Below, piece after piece: positions 1 through 11,340 of a DNA stretch of 64,000 bases. The first letter of the stretch is position 1. Every line of letters starts with the position of its first letter. Both the position numbers and the translations under genes were made by a program. The notes under the pieces are model-generated. The model searched no databases. It was not told the origin of the DNA and was given only the letters and a program-made list of their open reading frames with translations. The DNA is from Dendrolimus kikuchii (lineage: Eukaryota > Arthropoda > Insecta > Lepidoptera > Lasiocampidae), in the NCBI GenBank assembly GCA_019925095.2, contig CM034401.1, forward strand, positions 15,598,338 through 15,662,337, written 5' to 3'.

Positions 1-380
1 GTCTTAGATAAAAAATCAATAAGAGATCGTCACACATTTTAAGGATCTGTCATTATTTTTTGCAAAGGACGAACCATGAAATCCTAATCCTATATAAGAT
101 TTGGATAAGTTTTGTCCAATTTCCTCCAGTCATGTAACATCAATTAGTAACTCTATTTTGTTTTATGTCATAAAAAACTTATATCTACATTTTTATCTAT
201 TACTTTTCTCTAATATAATTGTATATTTTTAATACCTTATTATAATTGTTGTTGTCGTACCACTTGTCTTTTAATATAAATGTCTGTAGACAATGTCATT
301 TGCTGATTAGTGATTATGATTACATATAACTGATGAGCTGATTTTATGGTATTCTTTTATAAATTGTATATATATATTAT
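1..380. other. AT-rich sequence, no recognised feature
   Basis: No ORF of note, no RNA gene and no repeat that I recognise. The short ORF starting at 346 runs into the repeat element that follows and shows no protein signature. Confidence 0.5.
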
Positions 381-1134
381 ATACCAGAGTTGCGGGTGGA
401 CTTCTAGTGCGTATCTTTTATTTAAAGAGCAGGCGGTATATATAGGTTACATTGTGTTAAATTTTTATATATTTGCCCCCGGAAGATTCACTTCATTTTA
501 TATCGCATACTATACCATCCCCCGTCTATCTGTAAACTGCATAAATGACAAAACTTGACAAAAATGACAAAACAGGATATATAACAAGGACCAAGTGGAC
601 CGAGTGGACCCAGTGGACCCAGTGGAGCAAGCGGACCAAGTGGGCCTAGTGGACCCAGTGGACCCAGTGAAACAAGTGGACCCAGTGGATCCAGTGGACC
701 CAGTAGACCAAGTGGACCCAGTGGACCCAGTAGATCCAGTGGGCCCAGTGGACCAAGTGGACCAAATGGACCCAGTGGACCCAGTGGACCAAGTGGACAA
801 AATCAAAAAACCTATCCTAGTTTCCGGGATAACCTTTACATGTCTATCCCATTATCCAAGAGAAAAAAATATTATTTCTTGGCCACCCTCGGTATTAAAA
901 TTTCATATTATATTTTGTACCGAGTTTCAGCCAAACCGGTCCAATAGTCTTTCCATAAAAGAATAAGAAACAGAGATACAAATATATTTTTATCCCGGAA
1001 ACTATCCCATTTTTCGTCATAAAAATAATAATATATATACTGAGTTTCAGCTAAATCGGTCCAGTAGTTTTTCCGTGAAAACGGAACAGACAGACAGAGT
1101 TACTTTCGCATTTATAATATTAATATGGAAAGGG
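381..1134 (+). mobile_element. Short element with internal minisatellite, copy 1
   Basis: This stretch matches 39232-40167 along most of its length: about 200 bp of shared AT-rich 5' flank (for example 'tgacaaaacttga'), a 9-bp minisatellite, then about 330 bp with two 'tttccgggata'-like blocks and a tail containing 'gagtttcagc', 'agtttttccgtgaaaacgga' and 'tttcgcatttataatatta'. That tail is typical of short non-autonomous interspersed elements of Lepidoptera and other arthropods. No protein is encoded. The 5' end is less clear than in the second copy, and the mariner element begins just past its 3' end. The superfamily is not certain. Confidence 0.7.
588..802 (+). repeat. 9-bp minisatellite, consensus ggacccagt
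   Basis: About 24 tandem 9-bp units vary around ggacccagt and ggaccaagt. Because the period is a multiple of three, ORFs stay open on both strands and give Asp-Pro-Val or Ser-Thr-Gly-like repeats; these are by-products. The array lies inside the repeat element, and the same array sits at the same internal place in the second copy. Confidence 0.9.
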
Positions 1135-1136
1135 AT

Positions 1137-2384
1137 ATATATACCTAGTCTTGCCATAAATATTGTAACAAAGAACTTTTTTTCTATTGCAAATAACATT
1201 TATAAGTTTTACAGTGTATTAGTTTAATACACAAATATAAAACAATTTAAAATATAAAAAGCTTATTCGAAATGGTCTCCATTGGCTGCAATACAGTCCT
1301 TTAAACGTTGAGGCCAGTTATCAATAGACGCACGCACTCTTTCCATGGGAAAATTTTTCACTGCCAATCGTATGGATTGTTTTAGGGACTCCAAATTATC
1401 ATGGCGTTTAGAGCGGATCCAGTCTTCAGCTCTGATGAAGTCCGAAACGTTCGTATCCAACCAAGACTACGTGGACCGAGCTTCATGACCCGGCGCCGAG
1501 TCTTGCTGGAAGGACCATTCTTGGTTATTGAATATGGTGTTAAGGGGCTTAACTACATTCTCAAAAATGGTATCTTGATACACTTGTGCCGATGTTTTGA
1601 TACCTTTTTCACAAAAATATGGCTCAGTCACTCCTTCATAGCTAACACCCCACCAAACCATCACTGAAGACGGATAATGCCCACGTTGTACTCTGTCGAC
1701 TAATTGAGAAGCTTCCTTAGAGCTTTGAGTATTAATACGCATTTTGTTTGTTAAAATGTTGCTCAATTGTAAAAAATTTCTCATCCGTAAACAAATTTTT
1801 TCACCTCCCTTTGCGTACCGCTTCAGTAGTTATTTCGATTTTACCACCCTATTCTTTTTTAAATTATGAGTTAAGAAATGACCAGTGCGTCTCTTATAGG
1901 CTGCAAGTCCTAAGACATCTTTTAAAATACGCGACATGATTCTAGGTGATATCTTCATCTCCCGACATAAAATCTTTTGCTTTTGGACAGGATTTCTTCG
2001 AATTCTTTCCTTTACTGCTTTGACTACCTTTTTCGTACGAACACTACGTGGACGGCCAGATCTTTTTCTGTCACAAACAGAGGAGGTCTCATTGTACCTA
2101 TTAATAGCCCGGTACACAAACATTTGACTAATACCAAGCGTATGGAGAGTTTTAAAAATTGCATTTGGCTCTGTACCTACTTTGTGTAATGCAATCACAG
2201 CGATTCGTTTCTTTTTATCGCCCCGCTCCATTTTAATATCGCAAAATGTTGTACAATGTATTGGCGCCAAAATGAGAAAACACCATAAAGAATCATATAA
2301 AAATGACAGATTCCAAATTCAAATGTAATATTTTGTTTCTTTTTAATTGTAACAATATTTATGGCCAGACTAAGTATATATACG
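1137..2384 (-). mobile_element. Tc1/mariner (maT-like) DNA transposon, about 1.25 kb
   Basis: Both ends carry an inverted terminal repeat of about 30 bp, seen as 'tagtcttgccataaatatt' on the left (1146-1164) and as the complement of 'aatatttatggccagacta' on the right. The ends lie in TA-rich sequence, fitting TA target duplication. The length matches a full mariner element (about 1.3 kb). The transposase reads on the minus strand and is broken, so this is a full-length but non-autonomous copy. It might still be moved by an enzyme supplied elsewhere. Confidence 0.85.
1263..2270 (-). pseudogene. Mariner-type transposase, inactivated
   Basis: Three minus-strand segments add up to a Tc1/mariner transposase. 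The N-terminal part (2270 to 1830) holds a helix-turn-helix DNA-binding region with 'KRSGRPRSV'. A middle segment contains 'VMVWWGVSYEG' and 'SFQQDSAPGH', which supplies the second catalytic Asp; the first lies in 'LFTDEK' near 1785, in a different frame. The C-terminal segment ends 'CIAANGDHFE'. Damage: a stop and frame changes between about 1785 and 1830, an in-frame TAG near 1464, and loss of roughly 20 codons around 1408 where the family has its third catalytic Asp (SPDLNPLDY-like block). The enzyme would cut DNA at the terminal repeats and reinsert it at TA. This copy cannot encode an active protein. The family is called maT-like (DD37D) from general resemblance only. Confidence 0.85.
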
Positions 2385-3384
2385 AGTATAAGGGACAATC
2401 CTTTGATAAATAAAAAAATAATGCAGTTATTTTTATCAACGTATCAAGTATGATTTCAATTTAACGTAGGTATTTGTACAACCTTTCACCTACGCTTCAT
2501 TCGAAGAATTGCAAATCATATATTATTTTGCTTATTTAGTTTAATTAATACGTGGCAATCACGTATCACTCTTATATTAAAAGATAATCGTGATCTCTAA
2601 ATTGCTTTTACTATCACTGCGCGCACGCACTCAACACGCCTCTCTAAGGCTGCAGTCACTTCGACAGAGAAAACATTACGTAAAAATGTGACGTTTAATG
2701 GAAATTTCACAGTATCGACATTTTATCAAAAGGAACAGGTAAGAATAATATTATTCTTGACAACACGTTTGTAAGTAAGGGTCAGTACAGTTATTGGTAA
2801 TTTTAAAAAAATATAGAAAATGATATTAATCGATATTGCATAATAAAGAATGAAATATTTAGACAAGGAAAGGTTTATTTACTTATTTCTGTATACATAT
2901 TAACATTTTTGGGAGACTGACGGCATACATTTATAATGGTAAAGAAGATTTATGTATAATAAAATAGTCATTTATAATTCTCTTATGTTTGCTTACAAAT
3001 AATGGGGACTGTTCACTTTTTTTCAATTTAGGTTTTTGAAAAACCATTTCGAGGAATAGTGTTCCTAATCATTTCTGTCTAGTTAAAATTCCAAAAAACG
3101 TACAATCCCCTTGTATTTTGAAAGAAATGCGTTTGACCTTTATTTGACCTTACTAAATCCTATGACGTCATTTACGTCTGGTGAAATGCATATGAATACC
3201 GTAGCCATTCGGTTTCAAAATACAAAAGGACCGACATTTTCCTTTTTATGTCATTGTTATGTCATACAACATCAACATAAACAAACATTTTATTCGACGT
3301 ACTCCAGAATAAAATTATGTATATATTAGCTCTTCAGACTAATATTCCTTAAATATCTGTAAAGACAATACTCACATATGGTCT
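2385..3384. other. AT-rich interval, nothing recognised
   Basis: No supportable gene. Short ORFs (for example 3111-3329) lack any recognisable protein signature. Part of it may be the decayed 5' region of the transposon relic that follows. Confidence 0.4.
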
Positions 3385-3925
3385 CTAACTAAAAGTCAAA
3401 GGAAAGTGCATTATATAAACGAGCGTCTTCGTAAATGGCGATTGGAACGATGTCGAAACCTTTTCAAGAGATACGATCCGAAAAATAACCTGTTTACTGA
3501 TGAGAAGATCATCACGGTGGAAGAAAATCTAACCGGCAAAACAATACACCTTGCGCCAGAAGTTAGAAGGACGTCCAAAATCACATATTGGAAACAATGA
3601 TTTAAGCATTAAGTGATACTTTATTCGCTGGATAGCAGTGGATTTTTCAACAGGGCCCTGTACCCTCCCATGAAGCTAATTCAATCCAACATTGGTTGCA
3701 AGCCAATTTGTCAGACTTTGTTCAGAGCATAGGTTGGCCTTCGTCGAGTTCTGACTTGAATTCTTTGGAGTATTCTTTATGAACTGCATTGGAGCTAATG
3801 GCATACAAAAAGTTCACCAGAACCTGAATTATCTCAAGCGAGCCCAAATCAATAAATGGAAACTGATTGAAAAGATTAGTACCACCATAGAAGAATGGCC
3901 TATATCTTTAAAGCTTAATTAATTG
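3385..3925 (+). pseudogene. Second Tc1/mariner transposase relic
   Basis: The plus strand from about 3406 reads 'WRLERCRNLFKRY' and 'NNLFTDEK', the first catalytic Asp block of Tc1/mariner transposases. After a stop at 3598, another frame gives 'QWIFQQGPVPSHEAN', where the second catalytic Asp of the usual QQD block is Gly. Then comes 'GWPSSSSDLNSLEYSL', which keeps the third Asp, followed by a C-terminal helix region ending near 'EEWPISLK'. The N-terminal DNA-binding part is missing and there are stops and at least one frame change. I could not find terminal repeats. It is older and more decayed than the 1137-2384 copy, on the other strand, and from a different subfamily. Confidence 0.75.
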
Positions 3926-6384
3926 AAAACAAGGATGGCTATTTTAAATAACTTATTTTTATATATACATAAATCTAGATGTTATTAGTTATAATTCATG
4001 TAAACAATATATGAATATTTAACATTCCTCCAAAAATATTTTAGCTTTACTTTGACTGATGTCTTAAGAGTTCACATTACGAGTTATAAGAATAACATGG
4101 ATTCTATACTGAAAGCAAACTATCGTGAGTTATAAATTTGTCTGTGCCATATATTTATATGAATTGATTAATAAAATATATCTTTTGACTTATTATTTTG
4201 CAAGATGAAATAATAAATAACTTTTAGCAGTTAAACTTGTTTATTTACTTAAACACTTATTAATAATAATTTAGGACATATTATATAATCTTTTCAGAAA
4301 TGTTCAGTTTTATCTTTTTCTTTTTTCTGCAGGCTAGCATTTGGTTTTTTCTATACATAAAGTTTTCATGTAAACTGCAGTGGATAAGTCATAAAATTCT
4401 ATGATCAAGCATAACCCTTGCTTATGCAGAAAAGTTGTTGCTAATTTTTTCTGAACCTGAAAAAAAAAGATATAAAGTGTCTATTTAATTACTCGCATAG
4501 TCCTTATTTAACTCATAATTTTTCATATTAGTAACTATGTTACACATCAAAATCATATTATTAAGAGATTTACAATCATTAAGGTATTTGTCACAAATCT
4601 TCATATTCCATGAAATCCTTCAACCCATAGATGTGCTTAATTAATCACTTTTAAGCCGGCAAGTGAATATATTTAAAACTACTGGAGAGTTTCATATTTT
4701 CCGGTAATTTGTTGTATAAGATCAGATCCATAACATACATTAGCAATCAAACACACTATCTAACCACCAGGGCAGTGGTGCAATGTCTGTTACTTTATTT
4801 GTATGTATTTATATGAGATACTTTACTTGTATTATAGATTATTAAGTAAGTAATATAGGTTGCTGATTTATTGATTGTACCAAATTATCAAATAAGTAAT
4901 TAATATTATTTTAATCAGTTTCTAATGAATGAGTGAGACATGTAGCTATTTTTCTATAAATAGGTGCACATTTTAGATGAATTTTGACTTCAACACAAAG
5001 TATACTTACATCAATCATATATTAACTAATAATTAACATTACTGATTTCTTATATGGATGAAATTTACAGACAGGAATAGTAATATACTACACAGGTTAT
5101 AAAAGGAAAGAAGGAAGGAAGATCTATGGACGAACATGTTGAATTTAGAAACCTTCACAAAACTAATTACATCAGGATTTTAGCTCCTCTTATTTCTCCA
5201 ATATGTACTACGAGTATAGCTATGTACTCTAATAACATTACATGTTAGGTAGGTTTAGCGTATCAGCCTTTACAAAATTAACACTCCTATTTGAAGATCC
5301 GGCCATGTTTAGAAAGAGAAAATATTTAATACATTTTCATTAATAAAATAGTTCACTTTTTTGTCGGATGACTTTAGAAGATTTTTCAAAGGACGAAATT
5401 AATTGTAATGAATAATATTAGAATTTAGAAATGCTGCATTAACCGCCGATCTAAAGCCTAAATACCCAATGTTGCCAGGTTGCTAATAGTGAAATTACTA
5501 AAATTTGTAATTCTTGTAGGTACACACGTGTGTGTAGGAAAGTAACTCCCAACATATTGACTTAAAAAAGACCTTATCGAACATCGCCATGATTTTTAAA
5601 TTGAAAACTTCGGTAGATACTTCTAGGATGGGGAAAATGCACTGAATTCGCACGACCGTCACGCTCAGATACCAAGTTTTTATCTCTGAAGTGCAGTCCT
5701 AACGACTGATATTTTTTTTAAAGGTCTGACTAATAATACTCCCCCCCCCCCCCCTCAATTGAAACTGACAATACAACCTTTTTATTTTAACTGGATTGAC
5801 AACATCATTGGATAATGAGACTATGTCTAGGTATCAGACATTAAAAATGATAACCCAAATGTGATACCAAATCAAAGTATTTTAGTGGTCGAATGAGCTT
5901 TATCTGTTGTAATCGCCGAAAGAATACTTTATTACAAATTAAGAAAAGTAATGACATCGCAATGGTGTCTAATAGGTAATTTATGCCTGATTATCAATTA
6001 ATGGTATTCAGTCTAACTGTACATTATTCAGTTTAAGTTATATTATATTGATTTTTCACTAAAGGTCACTTTAAATAACTTAACAGTAACTTTAGAAAAT
6101 AATAAATGTTGAACACCAAAATATATAAAATAAATCTACCGATAAAATTGCTAAGCTGGCAACACTAAAATGATCACGATGTGTCATAATGAATAATGAC
6201 AGTAACATTTAAATAGTAGCACAGATTAATATGATTATTTTCTTTTTATAGGCAAAGAAATTAATGTAAAGTTGTCCCCAATGACGTCATCGGATAATTT
6301 GTTTAAAAATAGAATTAAAAAAAAACTAACTCTTAAAACACAAAAATATTCAAATTACTATCTTAAAATAGCCTATATTCATTG
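3926..6384. other. Long AT-rich interval with a C14 tract
   Basis: No gene or known repeat that I can support. The only striking local feature is a run of 14 C at 5741-5754. All ORFs are short. Confidence 0.4.
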
Positions 6385-6500
6385 ACACTTGACATCTTTG
6401 TCTTCCGTGATCACGGCCACTGAAAAGTGGCCAAAACGTCGGAATAACAAAAATCAAATAAATTACCCCGCTTAAAACCGTTAAAACATAGTATTATTAT
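6385..6500 (+). repeat. Dispersed repeat with GAAA-capped hairpin, copy 1
   Basis: The sequence 'gacacttgacatctttgtct' to 'cttaaaaccgttaaaac' recurs at 38505-38615 and, inverted and partial, at 38240-38295. It contains a perfect 7-bp stem capped by a GAAA loop (ggccact-gaaa-agtggcc), followed by 'aaaacgtcgga'. A 'gccgaaacgtcgg'-like end is reminiscent of Penelope-like retroelement terminal repeats, but no coding part is present and the family is uncertain. Confidence 0.5.
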
Positions 6501-7410
6501 GCATAAAATTTACGAAAACTTAAGAAAATATTATTTTAATTACTTGTATTCCAAGTATATAATCTAAAAATAAATAAATTCCAGTTTATGCTCTTTACTT
6601 TGATATCTACCTGTTTAAGTAGTTTACCTATGTATTTATAAAAGTAAAAATTCAGTGCCTATGTGATATCTTTTGGCAAACATGAACAACATGTAATCTT
6701 TTTTATATGCTATGATAAAACTAATTTATTGGGAACTGTAATAAATAATAACTAAAACATACGTATTACGCGTATATTGACTTCCATAAAATAAGTACAG
6801 AAACATTTTCCCATCTCGCATCGTAGGTAAGTATTTACCACCAATAACTGCGGGCACTGTTCCAATACGACCGTCGCCTTACATCCCATTATATAAGCTT
6901 TGTCTTGAGATATTGGGGCATATTCGAAAGCTATTGTCTATTTGGTATATTAGAAGTGCTCTCTGTATGTCATACGTTGCCGAGATGTTTGTAGTAAGTA
7001 GTACATGTTAAATCATATTGAAATTTATTACATATCATAAATAATCCATATTTATGAAGCTTTATGAAATCCGTCGATCAAAATTTATTATAGAACTTAG
7101 TAAGGATACTATTATACAAAAAGAGAAAGTCTCAAATAAAGCATATAAGCACATTATTTCATTTCAAGTTATTTAACAAGTTATTTAGTAAGAAAAACAA
7201 GGTACATACAAAATATATATGCATTACTCGCTCGAAAAAATCCAAAGTAATTCACTAGGAAACTTAAAAAAATTATGAGCGACCTATTAAAATACAAATT
7301 TGGAGGTGAAATTTTTAGAAACGTATTATTTTTTGATCTATAAAATTATACCGTAACTAGAAAAATAAAATAGATTAATAAAAATCAGTCTTTGGCAATT
7401 TTTGAGATTT
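6501..7410. other. AT-rich interval, nothing recognised
   Basis: No ORF, RNA gene or repeat that I recognise. A slightly GC-richer patch at 6810-6960 could be part of an unknown repeat. Confidence 0.4.
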
Positions 7411-7489
7411 AAAAAAATTTGTTCGTGCCTACCCCGCAAGGGAACTGGCGTGAAGTTATGTATGTATGTATGTATGTAAAAAAATTTGA
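7411..7489 (+). mobile_element. 55-bp RTE LINE stub with 12-bp TSD
   Basis: The insert 7423-7477 is only the extreme 3' end of the RTE LINE seen at 16432-17260 ('cctaccccgcaagggaactg', then a (TATG)n tail). It is flanked by a perfect 12-bp direct repeat, taaaaaaatttg, at 7411-7422 and 7478-7489. That is a target-site duplication, so this is a separate, strongly 5'-truncated insertion and not a remnant left by deletion. Confidence 0.85.
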
Positions 7490-7609
7490 AGCGACCTCTT
7501 AAAATATTTTTTTGAGATATCCTTTGAGAGGAGTTCTTGAAACATCAAAAACTAACATTGTTTCACTCGAGACTCAAAAAAGTCGTTTTTTTTTGCGCCA
7601 ACCTAATAT

Positions 7610-7898
7610 ATATATATTATTTTTTTTATTGTAGAAGATCAGCAGACAGGCAGACGGCCCACTTGATGGAAAGCGGTTACTATCGCCTATGGACATTTGC
7701 ACCATCAGGAGACTGAAACCTGGTCACTAATGCCGGAACACAACTCAAGGTTGTTATGACGACATACTTTAGACCAGGGGTGGTAGCCATCCAGTCGGGC
7801 AAATGCCCTATCACCTGGCTGTGGGTTGTTAAGCCGCCTCTTACGACAGGCCGCCCGGCCGCAGGAAATTGTATTCTTTCTCCGTTCCTGCACAGATA
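7610..7898 (-). mobile_element. SINE-C copy (internally deleted)
   Basis: Minus-strand copy of the commonest short element in the window: head 'gcaggaacggagaaag', a 'cggcctgtcgtaagaggcg'-type block, a tail containing 'aagtgggccgtctgcctg', and a terminal A-tract (T-run near 7620 on the plus strand). This copy lacks the segment around 'ctcttaagagagcagcagc'. ORFs reading through it (for example 7680-8063 minus) are not real genes. The head directly abuts a (TA)n tract. Confidence 0.8.
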
Positions 7899-7905
7899 GA
7901 AAGAA

Positions 7906-8019
<114 letters not shown>

Positions 8020-8567
8020 CCTATTCTACTTGACCGTCTGTACCCAAATAATAGGATGTGCATAAAAGATTTCCACTTTGCAATAAAAAAGCGAAAACTA
8101 TGTGTTATACTTAAATTGGAGATTTATAGTATCTGTCTACTCCTACACATATTTTTAAATGTATTTATGTAACTGACCTTATACAAGCAACGGCTATTAG
8201 AAAATACATTAGTGATGTTTAATCGGTAATGGTTTTATGTAAAACCTTTAAAAGCCCGATTTTAATAGAGCAAGCCGATTGTACCATTGTGACAATAAAT
8301 GGTATGCGGTAGCACTACATTCGTGTGATATAACTGGACAGGAATTTAAATTACATTAAGTGATACTGTTGCAAGTAATGTAGCATTGTTGCTCGTTACA
8401 GACGTATCTTGGAATTACCGAAAGCTCTACACAAAAAAAGATTTAAATAAACAGTGAGGCGTGACATGTTTACTTGTGCATAGTTTATTTGACATTTGAT
8501 AGACATCTTCGATTCATCTACAGTTAATTCATTAACATTAAAGTATTAGACGATTCATGTATACTAG
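8020..8567. other. AT-rich interval, nothing recognised
   Basis: No gene or clear repeat. At its right edge, 8568-8605 resembles the arm of the inverted-repeat element at 55467 ('tactagtggtc' and 'tcgaaattcga'). Confidence 0.4.
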
Positions 8568-8611
8568 TGGTCACCTGTGCTCGAAATTCGATACTATATT
8601 ATTATGTTATA

Positions 8612-9070
8612 CTAGCGGTCTCGGCAAAGGGTGTCATCTCCTGAAAAAATAAAAATCTAGAACCCGAATCCAGCGCCAAGTATTTTGTTTAGATTGATGG
8701 GTTATGATGTGGTCGGTGAGGATAATTTTGTGTTATTTTAATCTAATGAACACAATTAAAATTAATCCATGTATTTTCTTCAATATTTTTCACACGACAA
8801 AAAACAAAAAAAATTGACAAAAAAGTAAAAATCACATTCAAAAACACTATTCTATAAGCAAAATAGGTTTTTACAAGAATGAGACTGCAACAGGTTACAT
8901 TAGTGAGGTTTTAGTAGGGATCCCTAATTTTTATATAGCCTATATTAATCCGGGATAATGTAGCATTCGAATGGTGAAAGAATTTTTGAAATCAGTCCAG
9001 TAATTTTTGAGTTTATTCGTTACAAACATACAAAAATACAAATCTTTCCTCTTTATAATATTAGTATAGA
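8612..9070 (+). mobile_element. Short interspersed element, group S2
   Basis: It starts 'actagcggtc' and ends 'tttataatattagtataga', with 'aatccagcgcca' near the start and 'cagtccagtaatttttgag' near the end. A matching copy on the other strand lies at 24957-25312, sharing 'cattcgaatg' and the tail with 'tcctctttataatatt'. It is non-coding and non-autonomous. The superfamily is unknown to me. Confidence 0.7.
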
Positions 9071-9104
9071 TTATTTAGTTAGTCGATAAAGGGGATACCC
9101 CCTT

Positions 9105-9507
9105 TATCTGGTTTAGAAGCCCGAATTTTAGGTGTTTTTTCGGTCGAGATAAAAAATAATTAAATTAAATTAAATACATAAAATTAAAAAAACGGGTTGT
9201 CTGGAAGAGATCGCTTCTTAGCGATAAGACCGCCCATTGTGCACATTTAGTATATTTTTAGGCTATAAGATTTTCTGTTTTCTGTAATGGTGTACAATAA
9301 AATGTTATCTATCTTATCTATCTATCAAAAAAAAAACAAATTTCCAAAAACTGCAGACCGGCAAAGTGGGGACTGAAATTTTATAAATGTTTTGTATTAT
9401 TTAAATATCAATAAAAAACTTATAAAAAATGGATAGTAGAAATATTTGTTGGCTTTTTTTATCGCGACCGAAAAAATACCTAATATTTGGGCTTCTAAAC
9501 CAGAATA
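9105..9507. mobile_element. Inverted-repeat element (MITE-like) with about 52-bp arms
   Basis: The left arm 9105-9156 and right arm 9455-9507 are near-perfect inverted repeats (both contain 'ctggtttagaagccc' and 'ttttttcggtcg'), differing at about four positions and one gap. The space between holds a LINE 3' tail (9193-9328). No coding capacity. The outer flanks ('accccc' and 'taccccc') may extend the arms. Confidence 0.75.
9193..9328 (+). repeat. LINE 3'-tail fragment inside the inverted-repeat element
   Basis: The sequence 'gggttgtctggaagagatcg', a small stem-loop (atcgct-tctt-agcgat), 'gcgataagaccgcc', 'ggtgtacaataaa' and a (TCTA)n-like end are typical of a lepidopteran LINE 3' end. A minus-strand relative lies at 36133-36266. 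No protein remains. Confidence 0.6.
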
Positions 9508-9640
9508 CCCCCTAAAAATCAGACACATAGATTAAACTTATATATATAAAAAGCAGACATTCATTTAATCTGTTTTATCGACGCCTCCAAATATATTACC
9601 ATTTTGGTGCACCATAACCAAAAGAAAGTTAAACTTTTCC

Positions 9641-9735
9641 GGTCTTATTCATATTGAGTTAGAGTAAGTTTGTAGGCTTCTTTAAGAACCTTAAAAAAGC
9701 CTACAAACTGACTCTAACTCACTATGAAGAAGACC
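9641..9735. repeat. Palindromic foldback element, 45-bp arms
   Basis: Arms 9641-9685 and 9691-9735 pair at 41 of 45 positions around a 5-nt loop (gaacc). The arm core is 'gagttagagt' with 'agtttgtaggctt'. A transcript would form one long hairpin. A degraded relative appears at 58548-58622. It is best read as a very short foldback transposon. Confidence 0.8.
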
Positions 9736-10159
9736 GTTCTTCTTTGTCATTAACATCATAACAATTTCAACAGCTCCATATAAATGTTAATAAATCACAA
9801 AAACATAGTTAAAAATAACCTTTTTTTTTTGTATTACCCAGTTCTTAGGATATTAAGGCAGGGGAATGCGCCTGTTAATCAACTCAGGTCGACATTTATT
9901 AGGGCCGGTGACACTGTCGAGATCAAGCTGAGAGATTACTATTAAACTGTACGTGAATGTGTGAGAACTTTTATAATTTAAATCTAATTTAAATCTTTAA
10001 AAAGATCCTTAAGATAGAAGTGCATAAACCTGGTGAAATGTGGGCCTAGTTTATTACTTAGTTTAGACTATACATATATTCTATACTGAGTGCCAACCAC
10101 ATTTTGCGAATTGCGGCACACAATTTCAATGTTATTATTATACTGTATGTCTTTCAAGA
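9736..10159. other. AT-rich interval, nothing recognised
   Basis: No gene. A 'gttattattat' stretch near 10130 and the GC-rich repeat that follows are the only local features. Confidence 0.4.
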
Positions 10160-10785
10160 CCACGGGCCATAAAAATGGCCCGGACTTTTGGAGGGCTTGC
10201 GTGGGGCCATGGGAAGGCCAACACGTAGAGGCCCCTTGACAAATTTAATGTAAATGTGGCGTGATACTGACCGGCGATTATCCCTGTCTACACGATATAG
10301 TAATGCACCCAAGGACAAGCCCCGGCCAGTGTAGGACTATTGTGGGAAATGAGGACAAAAAGTACCGGGCTATTGTGGTGAACTGCTAATGGTACTAGGG
10401 GTCTGGGAATATGGGGACTATGGCGTCTGCCCGTCGCAATGTTCAGGGAACATGGAAAAATGGGCAGACGGTGACTCGCCACTCCCTGCATGGGCCCCAA
10501 AAAATGCCATAAAGACAGGGGCAACATGGGTGTGAGTGGCTAAGGGGTGTCGAGAGGTGGGCTGCAGGTTCACCGAAGCTACTTCCGACGTTAGACCATT
10601 TATCACTTCCACCCCTGGAGCTTGAGTCTTAGCTCTAGCGATCTCCACTCCGTGCCGGCTGGCTAAGGCAAGCACGGAGGCGGGGGCCTTGCCTTGGCCC
10701 CCGGAGTCAGGTACGAGGTGTCGCTACTCACCTAAGGCTTCGCCACAAAGCCCCCCTGCGGGTTATTATTATTATAAATCATTGT
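10160..10785 (-). repeat. GC-rich block, probable LINE untranslated or 5' region
   Basis: About 620 bp are far richer in GC than the surroundings. On the plus strand the block ends in '(tta)n' near 10770; on the minus strand it begins 'cccgcaggggggctttgtgg' followed by 'aggtgagtagcgac'. It opens with a hairpin (cgggccat-aaa-atggcccg) at about 10161-10180. Two overlapping minus-strand ORFs (10418-10675 and 10288-10527) have no recognisable domain. Base composition and the microsatellite edge suggest a non-LTR element part. I cannot name the family. Confidence 0.45.
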
Positions 10786-11046
10786 TAAAGTGTCGCATTT
10801 TTAGAAATATTTTTTTTTTCTTTCTTTCTATATTTTAGGAAAGTGCAGGGTAGCATTCAGTGATTACTTACTGGTTTTAGGATACGCCGTTTATTCTTAG
10901 AATGTCGCCATTACTATGTGCCGTTCTATCCTTAGGTCTACGTGCTAACAAACTATTAATCACTTCTTCCTTTGGTGCTGATGTATCGACTGATCACGTG
11001 CTTACTTTCATCAGTCCTTTATATCAATTATCTATTAATATTACCC

Positions 11047-11340
11047 CCGTGCAGGAACGAATAAAGAATACAAATTCCGCGGCCAAGCGGCCTGTCGTAA
11101 GAGGCGACAAAACAACCCACAGCCAGGTGGCAGGGCATTTTCCCGACTGGATGGCTTCCCAGGGGTGATCTAGAGTATGCCGCCATAACAACTTTGAGTT
11201 ATGTTCCGGGATCAGTGGCCAGGTTCCAATTTCTCTTTCAAGACCGGCAGCACATTGGTAGCATCTCTGGTATTGCATAGGCGACGGTAACCACTTTCAA
11301 TCACAGTTGGGCTGTCAGCCTGTTTGCTGTGCTTGAGCAA
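11047..11340 (+). mobile_element. SINE-C copy
   Basis: Plus-strand copy from 'gtgcaggaacga' through 'ggcctgtcgtaagaggcgac', 'cagccaggtgg' and the degraded tail 'ggcgacggtaaccactttc'. It is followed by a T-run (11341-11354) instead of the usual A-tract, which suggests a rearranged 3' junction. ORFs across it are not genes. Confidence 0.8.

Noticed and set aside
588..802. CRISPR array
   Set aside because: Units are contiguous 9-mers without spacers; the DNA is eukaryotic in character.
510..966. Long ORFs on both strands with Asp-Pro-Val or Ser-Thr-Gly repeats
   Set aside because: Produced by the 9-bp minisatellite, whose period keeps frames open on both strands; no start context or flanking domain.
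6403..6460. Hammerhead ribozyme
   Set aside because: The CTGANGA...GAAAC core is not present in the right arrangement; only a simple stem-loop is supported.
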